Shown piece by piece: positions 16,734 through 24,255 of a stretch of 64,000 nucleotides of DNA. This stretch comes from Phragmitibacter flavus (GTDB lineage: Bacteria; Verrucomicrobiota; Verrucomicrobiia; Verrucomicrobiales; Verrucomicrobiaceae). The notes under the pieces are model-generated. The model made no database searches. It saw only the letters and a program-made list of their open reading frames with translations, and was not told the DNA's origin. Positions within the stretch are counted from its first letter, which is position 1. Every line of letters starts with the position of its first letter. The DNA lies in NCBI RefSeq assembly GCF_005780165.1, contig NZ_VAUV01000003.1, forward strand, positions 248,001-312,000, written 5' to 3'. Both the position numbers and the translations under genes were made by a program.

Positions 16734-18404
16734 ATGAAATCTTTACTCGCAAGTCTCTTCCTTTCCTGCACCGCCGCTTTCGCCGCTTCGATTGACGCCG
16801 ACCTCTGTGTCTACGGCGGCACCAGCGGCGGGGGGTCCGCAGCCGTTCAAGCCGCCCGCATGGGCAAATCCGTCGTGCTGATCGAACCCGGCAAACACCT
16901 TGGCGGCATGACCGCCGGTGGACTCAGTGCCGTGGACATCGGCGACCCACGTTCTGTTGGAGGTTTTGCCCGCGAGTATTTCACCCAACTGGCCGCCACC
17001 ACCGGCGTCACCCTCGCCTGGGACAAACCCTTTCAATCCAAAGCTGGAGGACCTGCCACCGGCGGCGCTTATGCCATCGAGCCCCATCAAGCAGAGAAGT
17101 TGTTCATCAAGATGGCGGCGGAAGCAGGTGTCCGGGTCCATTTTGATGCGCGACTAACTTCCGTCACCAAGGACGGTCCTCGCATCACAAGCATCACCAC
17201 CGAAGACGGCGATGTCTTCACCGCCAAGATGTTTATTGATGCCACTTATGAAGGCGATCAGATGGCCAAAGCAGGCGTCAGTTACACCCTCATGCGCGAA
17301 GGCAACGCCAAATATGGCGAACGTTACAACGGCATTTATTACGAAGCCAAATACCAACCGCGCACCGGTCATCTCCAGCCTGGGCCCAATGGCAGGGTGA
17401 AAGGTGGTCAGGGTGTTTGGGATCGCGACTTTCCCCTCGATCCCTATGTTATCAAGGGCGATCCAAACAGCGGGTTGCTGCCACTTATTCAGGAAGGTGA
17501 TCCCGGCGTCGTTGGTAATCCGGCTCCCGGTGTGCAAGCCTATTGTTTCCGGCTTTGTTTGAGCAGCCATCCCGACAACCAACTCCCCATCACTCCCCCA
17601 CCCAACTACAACGCCGCACGGTATGAGATCGTCGTGCGCTTCATCGAAGCCTGTCTGGCCAATGGCGATGACATGGACCTGCGCTGGTTTTCCAAATACG
17701 ACGCTTTGCCTAACGACAAATGGGATTTCAACACCGCGACCTTCGGCGGCAACCTTCCTGGCGCCAGTCACGAATGGCCGGAGGCCAGTTATGCCCGGCG
17801 TGTCGAGATCGCCAAGGAACATGAATACTATCATCGCGGACTGCTGCATTTTCTCGCCACCGATCCGCGCGTCCCACAAAAAGTGCGCGACGAGATGCGC
17901 CGCTTCGGATTGCCCAAAGATGAGTTCATCGACAACGGCGGCTGGCCGCATCAAATTTATGTGCGTGAAGCGCGCCGCATGGTCAGCGATTTCGTGCTGA
18001 CCGAACATCACACCTTTGGTCGAGAGATCGCCCCAAAATCTATCGGCCTCGGCAGTTATGGCACCGACACCCATGAAATCCGCCGCATCGTCAAAGACGG
18101 TGTCGTCACCCGCGAAGGCAAATCCGGCAGTGGTCGTGGCGGGTTTAGCCCTTATCAAATTGGCTATGACGCCATCGTCCCCAAAGCAGCCGAATGCGAA
18201 AACCTATTGGTGACATTTGCCCTGTCGGCCAGCCACACCGCCTTCAGCAGCCTCCGCATGGAACCCGTCTTTATGGTCACCAGCCAATCCGCCGCCACCG
18301 CTGCGGTGCTGGCAATGGAAGAACATCTTTCCGTGCAAAAGCTGGACTATTCGAAACTCAAAGCAAGGCTGCTGGCCGACGGTCAGGTTTTGCAGTTTCC
18401 GTGA
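16734..18404 (+). CDS. Exported FAD-dependent oxidoreductase (FAD_oxidored family)
   Basis: The ATG at 16734 gives 556 residues with a Sec signal (MKSLLASLFLSCTAAFAA), then the dinucleotide motif LCVYGGTSGGGSAAVQAA and MGKSVVLIEPGKHLGGMTAGG. FAD-binding and substrate-domain motifs follow (KMFIDATYEGDQMAKAGV, YQIGYDAIVPKAAECENLL). This is the periplasmic FAD-dependent family often annotated 'xanthan lyase-like', common in glycan-using Verrucomicrobiota and Bacteroidota. It probably acts with the sialidase and RraA-like genes on exported sugars. The redox substrate is unknown. Confidence 0.87.
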   Translation: MKSLLASLFLSCTAAFAASIDADLCVYGGTSGGGSAAVQAARMGKSVVLIEPGKHLGGMTAGGLSAVDIGDPRSVGGFAREYFTQLAATTGVTLAWDKPFQSKAGGPATGGAYAIEPHQAEKLFIKMAAEAGVRVHFDARLTSVTKDGPRITSITTEDGDVFTAKMFIDATYEGDQMAKAGVSYTLMREGNAKYGERYNGIYYEAKYQPRTGHLQPGPNGRVKGGQGVWDRDFPLDPYVIKGDPNSGLLPLIQEGDPGVVGNPAPGVQAYCFRLCLSSHPDNQLPITPPPNYNAARYEIVVRFIEACLANGDDMDLRWFSKYDALPNDKWDFNTATFGGNLPGASHEWPEASYARRVEIAKEHEYYHRGLLHFLATDPRVPQKVRDEMRRFGLPKDEFIDNGGWPHQIYVREARRMVSDFVLTEHHTFGREIAPKSIGLGSYGTDTHEIRRIVKDGVVTREGKSGSGRGGFSPYQIGYDAIVPKAAECENLLVTFALSASHTAFSSLRMEPVFMVTSQSAATAAVLAMEEHLSVQKLDYSKLKARLLADGQVLQFP

Positions 18405-18477
18405 GTGCTGAATTCTCCCGATATCAGTTGCTCAATGCCCAGCCATTCAATGATAGCAACGACAAGGAGCTGGTATT

Positions 18478-18563
18478 GTAGGCGAGAACGCTCTCGCGCT
18501 GATTCGTGTGGGGATCCGGAACATCGAAACTGAACGGCTGTCAGGTGCCGTTTGCACCTCTAC
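18478..18563. repeat. Inverted GTAG-foot REP-like pair
   Basis: GTAG (18478-18481) is followed by the palindrome GCGAGAACGCTCTCGC (18482-18497). On the other strand, GTAG (18563-18560) is followed by AGGTGCAAACGGCACCT (18559-18543). The two REP-like units face each other across about 45 bp and lie between convergent genes in the 207 bp gap 18405-18611. The palindromes differ from those at 3408-3476 but share the GTAG foot. No gene is seen in this gap. Confidence 0.6.
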
Positions 18564-18611
18564 CAGCGGGGGCGAGCGTCGATCACTGGATTGGCGGTTG
18601 AATACGGTAAA

Positions 18612-19085
18612 TCATCGAAACAGGGCGGCTGGCAGGGATTGCCACGACGCGACTTGTTCTGCTTCTTTATTATTCTGATACAGTTTCCAAGCCACAACAT
18701 ACAATGCGATTCCCAAGATGGTAGGCGCAACGATTGCCAGGAGAATAGAAATTGGGTGGCAATCAAAATATCGACTCGACTCGGGATCATAACTTACTGG
18801 GATACGGCTCCCAACTTCATATCCGCAAGACGAACCTTCACCAGTAAATTGAAAATCCTCAGAGCGGTGAGTTCCTGCAATTATTGGATAGTGCATCAAA
18901 ATTCCTTCCGCATCGTTCCGGCTTTTGACATCTTTGATAACTCCTACGCATTGTTCCCACCGGGATCGCTTCTGCCACCAAAATAGGGTCGAAACCCCGC
19001 AAAAGAGGAGGAAGCTTCCACCGGTAAATGCTACCAGAGGCCATATCAGCGATGAGTTCATTTCTTTGCAGAACGTATAGCTCAT
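18612..19085 (-). CDS. DUF3592-like membrane protein
   Basis: This 157-residue protein has two membrane helices, LIWPLVAFTGGSFLLFCGV near the N-terminus and ILLAIVAPTILGIALYVVAW near the C-terminus. A small extracytoplasmic beta domain lies between them (ECVGVIKDVKS-like strand, YPIIAGTHRSEDFQFTGEG, GSRIPVSYDPESSRYFDC). The order helix, strand-rich domain with a PVxYDP motif, helix is that of DUF3592. The function is unknown. ATGs at 19085 and 19061 are both possible. It is an isolated leftward gene in an accessory stretch. Confidence 0.7.
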   Translation of the reverse strand: MSYTFCKEMNSSLIWPLVAFTGGSFLLFCGVSTLFWWQKRSRWEQCVGVIKDVKSRNDAEGILMHYPIIAGTHRSEDFQFTGEGSSCGYEVGSRIPVSYDPESSRYFDCHPISILLAIVAPTILGIALYVVAWKLYQNNKEAEQVASWQSLPAALFR

Positions 19086-19191
19086 CCACGGCGCGGTTGG
19101 AAGCCTGAATTCAAACTGGCGCGTTACCCGCCGTTGGATGGAGCGGTTTGTCGACTCTTATCTTTCAACTTGATCACGTGCGAGTTCAGCT

Positions 19192-20250
19192 TCAACGGTC
19201 CCCCACGCAACAGTCACCGGTGACGAGAGACGCGAGGTCGCGAGTGAGTTCTGCGGCGGCGTGATGACGCAGCAATGGAGCTCCTTGCCCTGCGTAGAAT
19301 AAGCCATCCTCCGCAGTCTTGAATGGGCGGGTGAGTTCGCCCTGAATCGGGTAGCCAAGATGGGTCAAGTCTCCTGCTTCCAATTCTTCGAGGGTAGAAG
19401 TGACGATAAAACGCGCCAGCCGCCCCGTGACGCGGTCGCTCAAACGGGTATGTCGGGCGGAGGGGTCAAAAAGCTTTCGTTTGTGAGTGGGGTGCGCGCC
19501 AGATTCTTTGCAGGCTAGAAATGCGGTGCCGACCTGAACTGCGGAGGCACCAAGTGACAAGGCCGCAGCGACTCCTTTTGCATCGGCGATGCCGCCTGCG
19601 GCGACGACCGGAATTTCTACTGATTCAACGATTTGTCGCACGAGTGCCAGTGTGCCGTGCAACGAATCATCGGCGGATCGAAGAAATGACGGACGATGCC
19701 CGCCAGCTTCGAATCCGGTGGCAAGCAAAATGTCCACACCGGCGTTTTCGATGGCAAGGGCTTCATCGAGCGTGGTGGCGGCCCCCATGGTGATGATGCC
19801 AAGCTTCCGGCATTGGTTGAGAATTTCCTGCGAGGGAATACCGAAAACGAAACTGAAAACAGGCGGACGCGCTTGGAGGATGGCCTCCGCCTGCCGTTCA
19901 AAATCCACGGAATGGCAACCCGCGAAAACCGGCGGAGCGACGTGATTTCTGCGATAGATTGGCTCCAGTTTTGAAACCTCGCGCTCGAAGGCGGTTGCAT
20001 CGGCTTCCTTGGATCTTTTGTCCTCGCTATCAACCCACAGGTTCATCACGAATGAGCCGTCGGTTTCCTTGCGGATGGCATTCGTGACCTGAATGATCTC
20101 CTCTGGCTCCAACAAATGCGCTCCGTAGGAACCCATACCGCCGGCGTTGGTGACGGTGGCAGCGAGTTTCACAGTGGAAAGGCCGCCGCCGAAGGGGCCT
20201 TGGATGATGGGTAGCACCAAACCAAGGCGGGCAGTAAGATTTGATTTCAT
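19192..20250 (-). CDS. Nitronate monooxygenase family flavoprotein
   Basis: This 352-residue FMN TIM barrel belongs to the 2-nitropropane dioxygenase/nitronate monooxygenase group, which oxidises alkyl nitronates such as 3-nitropropionate. Motifs are PIIQGPFGGGLSTVKLAATV at the start, GVDILLATGFEAGGHRPSF (with the catalytic-type His), and PVVAAGGIADAKGVAAALSLGA for phosphate binding. The ATG at 20250 overlaps the stop of the upstream nitroreductase gene by 4 bp, so the two form an operon. Enoyl-ACP reductase FabK is a close alternative within the fold. Confidence 0.88.
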   Translation of the reverse strand: MKSNLTARLGLVLPIIQGPFGGGLSTVKLAATVTNAGGMGSYGAHLLEPEEIIQVTNAIRKETDGSFVMNLWVDSEDKRSKEADATAFEREVSKLEPIYRRNHVAPPVFAGCHSVDFERQAEAILQARPPVFSFVFGIPSQEILNQCRKLGIITMGAATTLDEALAIENAGVDILLATGFEAGGHRPSFLRSADDSLHGTLALVRQIVESVEIPVVAAGGIADAKGVAAALSLGASAVQVGTAFLACKESGAHPTHKRKLFDPSARHTRLSDRVTGRLARFIVTSTLEELEAGDLTHLGYPIQGELTRPFKTAEDGLFYAGQGAPLLRHHAAAELTRDLASLVTGDCCVGDR

Positions 20251-20882
20251 GAGGTGAATCGGTCTCGGATGACGACTTCGCTGTCTGAAAGACGTTCCCC
20301 GCGCGGCCATACGGGTTTTGTTTGTTTGCCGATGGCCAGGATGAAACTCAGTGCGTGGCCTTCGGGAAGGCGGATCAGTTTCGACACCGCCTCCGCATCA
20401 AAGCCAATCATCGGGCAGGAATCGTATCCCATGTCGCGTGCGGCGAGCATCAGAGTCATGCCAGCGAAACCGGTCGAGCGCATGGCCTCGTCGCGGATGA
20501 GGAGAGGTTTTCCATCGTAAAAGGGAGTAAGGGCGGGAACCAGAATGTCCTGCACCTCCTGCGGGGCGTGCGCCCAATAGCGCTGCGGGTTCTTCAAGTG
20601 AGCGTTGAGATCGGCGCACAGGATGATGAGCAGTGAGGCATCGGTCACCTGCGATTGATCCCATGCAACGGCGCGGATTTTTTTGCGGAGTTCCGGATCG
20701 CGCACCAGAACGAAACGATAATTCTGCATGTTGAAAGAGGAAGGGGCGAGTTTGGCCAGCGCGATGAGGCGGGCGATCTCCTCTTCCGATAGTTGGTGCG
20801 CCGGGTCGAAATGTTTGACGGAGCGGCGGGGTTCGATGGTTTCGGTTGCGGGCATGGGGGGGGCATTTGGGCTGTTAATCAT
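20247..20882 (-). CDS. Nitroreductase family oxidoreductase
   Basis: This roughly 211-residue FMN-dependent NAD(P)H oxidoreductase carries EPRRSVKHFDPAHQLSEEEI, LAPSSFNMQNYRFVLVRD and GFAGMTLMLAARDMGYDSCP, all typical of the nitroreductase fold. Such enzymes reduce quinones and nitro compounds. The ATG at 20882 is used here; the ATG at 20855 (MPATETIEPRRSV) is equally plausible. It is coupled by a 4 bp overlap to the nitronate monooxygenase and divergent from an HxlR-type regulator, which probably controls it through sites at 20903-20953. Confidence 0.9.
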   Translation of the reverse strand: MINSPNAPPMPATETIEPRRSVKHFDPAHQLSEEEIARLIALAKLAPSSFNMQNYRFVLVRDPELRKKIRAVAWDQSQVTDASLLIILCADLNAHLKNPQRYWAHAPQEVQDILVPALTPFYDGKPLLIRDEAMRSTGFAGMTLMLAARDMGYDSCPMIGFDAEAVSKLIRLPEGHALSFILAIGKQTKPVWPRGERLSDSEVVIRDRFTS

Positions 20883-20902
20883 CGCCGCCAAAATCAGTCG
20901 CT

Positions 20903-20953
20903 AGTTACTTTTGTAAACCTCATATCTTGCGGTAACCAGAGAATCGGGTTACC
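20903..20953. promoter_or_regulatory. Candidate HxlR operators between nitroreductase and regulator
   Basis: The divergent intergenic region has two inverted repeats. AGTTACTTTTGTAAACCT (20903-20920) has half-sites GTTAC and GTAAAC. GGTAACC (20931-20937) and GGTTACC (20947-20953) form a perfect 7 bp inverted repeat around 9 nt. Both contain the GTTAC/GTAAC core and lie where an HxlR dimer would block both promoters. The sites are seen in sequence; the binding is inferred. Confidence 0.5.
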
Positions 20954-20976
20954 ATTTGGAAACTTTCTCTCCTGCC

Positions 20977-21327
20977 ATGGTGCCGCTCCGAAAAAACAAG
21001 GTTGTTCCGCCCCCTGATGCCTGCCCACTACGCGAGTGCCTCGGCATTATCGGAGGTGCTTGGACCCCCGGCATCATTTGGTATCTCGGGCATTCTTCCA
21101 GAACCTTCAGCGAGCTGAAGGGCGACCTCAAAGGGGTCACCGCGAAAGTGCTTTCCGCACGGTTGAAGAAGCTCGCGCATGATGGCGTGGTTCTTCGGAC
21201 GGTAAAACCCACTTCACCACCGACCGTTGAATATTCGCTGACCGACTTGGGTTGCGAACTAAAGCCAGCTATTGCGGCAATTGTTGCGGTTGGGCATCGA
21301 CTGAAGCAACGGCGAATCGATGGATGA
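20977..21327 (+). CDS. HxlR-family winged-helix transcriptional regulator
   Basis: This 116-residue regulator has the HxlR signature: CPLRECLGIIGGAWTPGIIW, TFSELKGDLKGVTAKVLSAR as the recognition region, LKKLAHDGVV, and PTVEYSLTDLG for the wing. Two cysteines (16 and 21, CPLREC) sit where redox-sensing HxlR members such as YodB and HypR keep theirs. This suggests control by quinone or electrophile stress, matching the divergent nitroreductase. The ATG at 20977 is preferred over a TTG at 20956. Confidence 0.92.
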   Translation: MVPLRKNKVVPPPDACPLRECLGIIGGAWTPGIIWYLGHSSRTFSELKGDLKGVTAKVLSARLKKLAHDGVVLRTVKPTSPPTVEYSLTDLGCELKPAIAAIVAVGHRLKQRRIDG

Positions 21328-21489
21328 ACTCATGCCATTATTTTCCACCAAGGAAGAGGTCACAGCGGCAGCGACATTCTTTTGCGGAACGCTTCGGATC
21401 AGGCGACGGCGAGCGCAAGACGTTGCTGACACGACAGATAGCCTTCGAGCCGTTGCCTGCATCCGTTTTGTTCGCCCTTGTGTGGCTGT

Positions 21490-22149
21490 TCACCATATCT
21501 TCCACCATGGTTTGCTCCCTCGAAAGCCTGCCAAAACAATGGAATCAGCATCAAATCTCGGCTCATCCGGTAGGTCGTTGCCTGGGCCACCCTCAAGAGA
21601 GTATCCAAAAAAATGGAAAAGGGCTACCTCTCCCAGCTCCAGCGGGCGAAATGGTAAAGGATACGGCTCGTCATCATCTGAATCGACCTTCCGCTGCCCT
21701 GACCAGTAAGGTGCCTCGAAGGGAAGATGCTCGCCAATGTCCTCCAAAACCTTCGAGTCAGGCGAGAGGCTGAGTGATCTGGTGAGCTTGCCGCTCGACC
21801 AGATAGCGAATGCGAACCAATCGACAACGCTGTGCATGGCGAGGAAATAAATGTCTCGTCCTCTGGCCGCAGATAAATAAGTCGCAGGCAACTTCGATGG
21901 ATAGTCGATTCCTAGCTGGGAAGCCGCAACAACGGAAACGCCGGGATAGCAACCGGCAAAGACCTGCTTACGTGGAGGGCAAGTGTAAGACAGATATCCA
22001 TCGGCGTCAGGAACCAGCTTCATGCCTGGGAAAAGCTCCATCGCCAGCTTGCTGGATGCCTCACGGTCAAGCTGAGGGCTCGCGGAAAACACATCAACGA
22101 GCTTCGTGCCACTATCGACATATGCAATCATCCATGTCTTAGCTCCCAT
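21490..22149 (-). CDS. DUF6928-like protein of unknown function
   Basis: From the ATG at 22149 the protein is 219 residues and starts MGAKTWMIAYVDSGTKLVDV, an opening typical of the DUF6928 family (from memory, not searched). It has an AlCys-rich middle (YTCPPRKQVFAGCYPGVSVV), SAARGRDIYFLAMHSVVDWF, and a proline-rich C-terminal end with EVALFHFFGYSLEGG. No catalytic motif is clear. It is the last gene of a leftward group with an RDD membrane protein and a small orphan. The gap 21328-21489 downstream holds nothing recognised. Confidence 0.6.
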   Translation of the reverse strand: MGAKTWMIAYVDSGTKLVDVFSASPQLDREASSKLAMELFPGMKLVPDADGYLSYTCPPRKQVFAGCYPGVSVVAASQLGIDYPSKLPATYLSAARGRDIYFLAMHSVVDWFAFAIWSSGKLTRSLSLSPDSKVLEDIGEHLPFEAPYWSGQRKVDSDDDEPYPLPFRPLELGEVALFHFFGYSLEGGPGNDLPDEPRFDADSIVLAGFRGSKPWWKIW

Positions 22150-22193
22150 AGTATCGGCGTGCGGTGTGTTGGTTGGGCGAACGTCGAGGCGAC

Positions 22194-22676
22194 TCACAGC
22201 TGGAAGCCGTTTTGTCCGCCGTCATGTTCGGCTTGTCGGTCGTCCCTGGTGTGAACGACAATCGTTCCTGCCATCTTGTCATGCCATCCCTGCTTTCGGG
22301 CATCAAACGCAACCCAAAAATAGCCCAATCCAAGAGGGATTGCTCCCACAAAGTAGCCAATATATCTGATAATCCACTGCTTCAGGATGGGCTTCTCTCC
22401 GGTTTTCGCATCAACGATTTTTGCATGAATAACCATCTTTCCGGGAGTGGCCTGCTTCTGCATCCAGAACGCTAGAATTGCGACAAGCGGGACGATCCAC
22501 GTAATGAAAAAATCCGCTGGTCCGGCAATAAACCGTGTTTGGTTCAGATCGAAGTATTCCCACCCGTAGATCAGAATCAAGAGTGGATAGGTAGCGAGGC
22601 ACAGCAAAATGGTGTCGATGACGGTCGCGCCAAAACGACTCCAGAAGCCCATGTAGTTGTATGTTTCAGTTTTCAT
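22194..22676 (-). CDS. RDD-family membrane protein
   Basis: This 160-residue protein has three membrane helices and the RDD signatures: GFWSRFGATVIDTILLCL (Arg and Asp conserved), QATPGKMVIHAKIVDAKTG, and KQGWHDKMAGTIVVH. RDD proteins have been linked to cation transport in some species, but their role is generally unclear. It lies 44 bp upstream of the DUF6928-like gene and 15 bp downstream of the 99-residue orphan, so the three probably form one transcription unit. Confidence 0.85.
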   Translation of the reverse strand: MKTETYNYMGFWSRFGATVIDTILLCLATYPLLILIYGWEYFDLNQTRFIAGPADFFITWIVPLVAILAFWMQKQATPGKMVIHAKIVDAKTGEKPILKQWIIRYIGYFVGAIPLGLGYFWVAFDARKQGWHDKMAGTIVVHTRDDRQAEHDGGQNGFQL

Positions 22677-22691
22677 TTCTTTGCCGGACGA

Positions 22692-22991
22692 TTAAGAGGT
22701 GGCAGGCGAAGCCTTGCCACCCTCGGCTTGTTCTGCAAATTGTTGGTTGGGAAGGATACGCCGCTCCTCAAATTCTGCCCACTCCCAGATGTAGTCAGCG
22801 AGGTCTCGGGACTGATCGGGAATCGCTACCGAGGCATAGGTCCGTCCATCTAGCTCCGATGGGTTCGCGTCACCTTCGTGGCATCCGCCCCGAGTTACGC
22901 CTTTGCGCTGAATGCAGAAATTCATGAACTGGCCGGTGAGCTCCGTCCAGGTCTCACCTATCCGCTGCTCAACGAAGAATGTCGATGCCAT
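22692..22991 (-). CDS. Unknown small protein
   Basis: This 99-residue soluble protein is rich in acidic and aromatic residues (DLADYIWEWAEFEERRI), with two cysteines in FCIQRKGVTRGGCHEG. No family is recognised. It is the first gene of the leftward group and lies directly downstream of the palindrome-rich AT segment at 23052-23181, which probably carries its promoter. It could be a small cytoplasmic partner of the RDD protein, but that is only context. Confidence 0.55.
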   Translation of the reverse strand: MASTFFVEQRIGETWTELTGQFMNFCIQRKGVTRGGCHEGDANPSELDGRTYASVAIPDQSRDLADYIWEWAEFEERRILPNQQFAEQAEGGKASPATS

Positions 22992-23051
22992 GGTATTTCA
23001 GCAGAACAGTCGGTTAATATGACGTTTTGAAGAATAATATCACCCTATATC

Positions 23052-23181
23052 CTTCAAATTTGAAGATTTTTCGAGAGTTGATCCGATTTCGTATGCAAAA
23101 TAACACGGATTTTCGGGTGTTATTTTTCAATTTTGGAGATTTACGCGAGAATTGAGGTGTTATTTTACAGGTCAAATAACA
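23052..23181. promoter_or_regulatory. Cluster of AT-rich palindromes upstream of small leftward operon
   Basis: The gap 22992-23533 has no gene but three strong palindromes. CTTCAAATTTGAAG (23052-23065) is a perfect 14 bp palindrome. AAAATAACAC and GTGTTATTTT (23097-23106 and 23117-23126) form a perfect 10 bp inverted repeat with a 10-nt loop. TGTTATTT and AAATAACA (23158-23165 and 23174-23181) repeat the same TGTTATTT core around 8 nt. The core appears in three copies on alternating strands. This looks like operator or iteron-like sites for an unknown regulator, and the composition is strikingly AT-rich for this genome. Confidence 0.5.
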
Positions 23182-23384
23182 AAATTTTTGATAGCGCGCC
23201 CCTTTGATTATGGGCTACGACGAAATCGTGAACGCCTCAATCAGAACAAAGTGCAAAGGCGCTTCTGCGGAGCGATTCGAAAACGACAAGAAACCATTTT
23301 TGAGGGGGGACTGGTATAAGATTGATTGGGTTGTGGTAGCGAAAGACGCGCGAGTTTGGAGGGATTGAGGGGAACTGAGTGATG

Positions 23385-23438
23385 ACCGACGAAACGTCGG
23401 TGGTCCGACGATGGAGGGGTGGCCGACGATACGTCGGC
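23385..23438. repeat. Two tandem hairpins with a covarying base pair
   Basis: ACCGACGAAACGTCGGT (23385-23401) and GCCGACGATACGTCGGC (23422-23438) are perfect 7 bp stems with 3-nt loops. A partial copy (TCCGACGATGG) lies between them. The outer pair changes from A-T to G-C while staying paired. They lie 96 bp before the DUF1080 start, in the untranslated gap. They could be a short repeat family or a leader structure. Confidence 0.5.
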
Positions 23439-23533
23439 AGTCCATGGAGGTCGGGGCGAGGATCGGGAATTTGTGGTGGCGGCGATCACTGGGGCGCAAG
23501 ACATCTTCTTGCGGGAACGTTGCAGTGTTATCT

Positions 23534-24184
23534 ATGAAGCACGGTTTTTTTATTTTGGTGGTTTGGGTGGGGATGATGGGCGTGGGCGCGGTTCTGGCAG
23601 AGGAGGCCAAGGCAAACGCTGTTGTGCTTTTTGATGGCAAAACACTGGGCGACTGGAAGGCTCATGATGCTGGAGGCAGCGGAGAGGTTGCGGTGAAGGA
23701 CGGCGAACTGCGCATCGGGCGGGGCGAAAGCATCACCGGGGCGGTTTATCAAAAGGCGGCGGAACTGCCGGTTTCGGATTATGAAATTTCGCTGGAAGCG
23801 AAACGACTGGATGGCTTGGACTTTTTTGTGGGACTGACGTTTCCGGTCGGAGATTTGAAAACCTGCGCGACGCTGGTGATGGGCGGCTGGGGCGGCAGCG
23901 TGACGGGGCTTTCGAGCATTGATGACATGGATGCGTCGGAAAACTCCACGGGGCATTATCGACGTTATGAGGACAACAAATGGTATGCCGTGCGCGTGCA
24001 GGTGACTTCGGAAACCATCAAGGTTTTTTGCGACGACGAAATGATCATCAACGCCGACATCAAGGGCAAAAAGGTGGGGCTGCGTTACGGGTCCATTGAG
24101 GAATTTGCGCCTCTTTCCCTGACCACTTACCAAACCGAGGCGGCGATCCGGAACATCAAACTACGTCCACTGGAAAAAAAGTAG
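23534..24184 (+). CDS. Exported DUF1080 (3-keto-disaccharide hydrolase-like) protein
   Basis: This 216-residue protein has a signal peptide (MKHGFFILVVWVGMMGVGAV, then LAEE) and a concanavalin-like beta-sandwich with VVLFDGKTLGDWKAHDAGGS and KDGELRIGRGESITG near the start. The family typically ends as here, in IRNIKLRPL. DUF1080 domains are very abundant in Planctomycetota and Verrucomicrobiota, and some hydrolyse 3-keto-glycosides. The ATG at 23534 is chosen because it places the signal peptide correctly; the frame upstream is repeat sequence. Confidence 0.85.
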   Translation: MKHGFFILVVWVGMMGVGAVLAEEAKANAVVLFDGKTLGDWKAHDAGGSGEVAVKDGELRIGRGESITGAVYQKAAELPVSDYEISLEAKRLDGLDFFVGLTFPVGDLKTCATLVMGGWGGSVTGLSSIDDMDASENSTGHYRRYEDNKWYAVRVQVTSETIKVFCDDEMIINADIKGKKVGLRYGSIEEFAPLSLTTYQTEAAIRNIKLRPLEKK

Positions 24185-24255
24185 GCTGAGGCGTTCTTTG
24201 CTGGCGCGGCTATTGCTTTTCCATCTGTCCCGCGGGCGAAGGCTGCGGAGTCATT

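Noticed and set aside
23215-23640. 141-codon frame across the palindrome-rich gap
   Set aside because: It is built from the tandem hairpins and overlaps the start of DUF1080; the composition is not protein-like.
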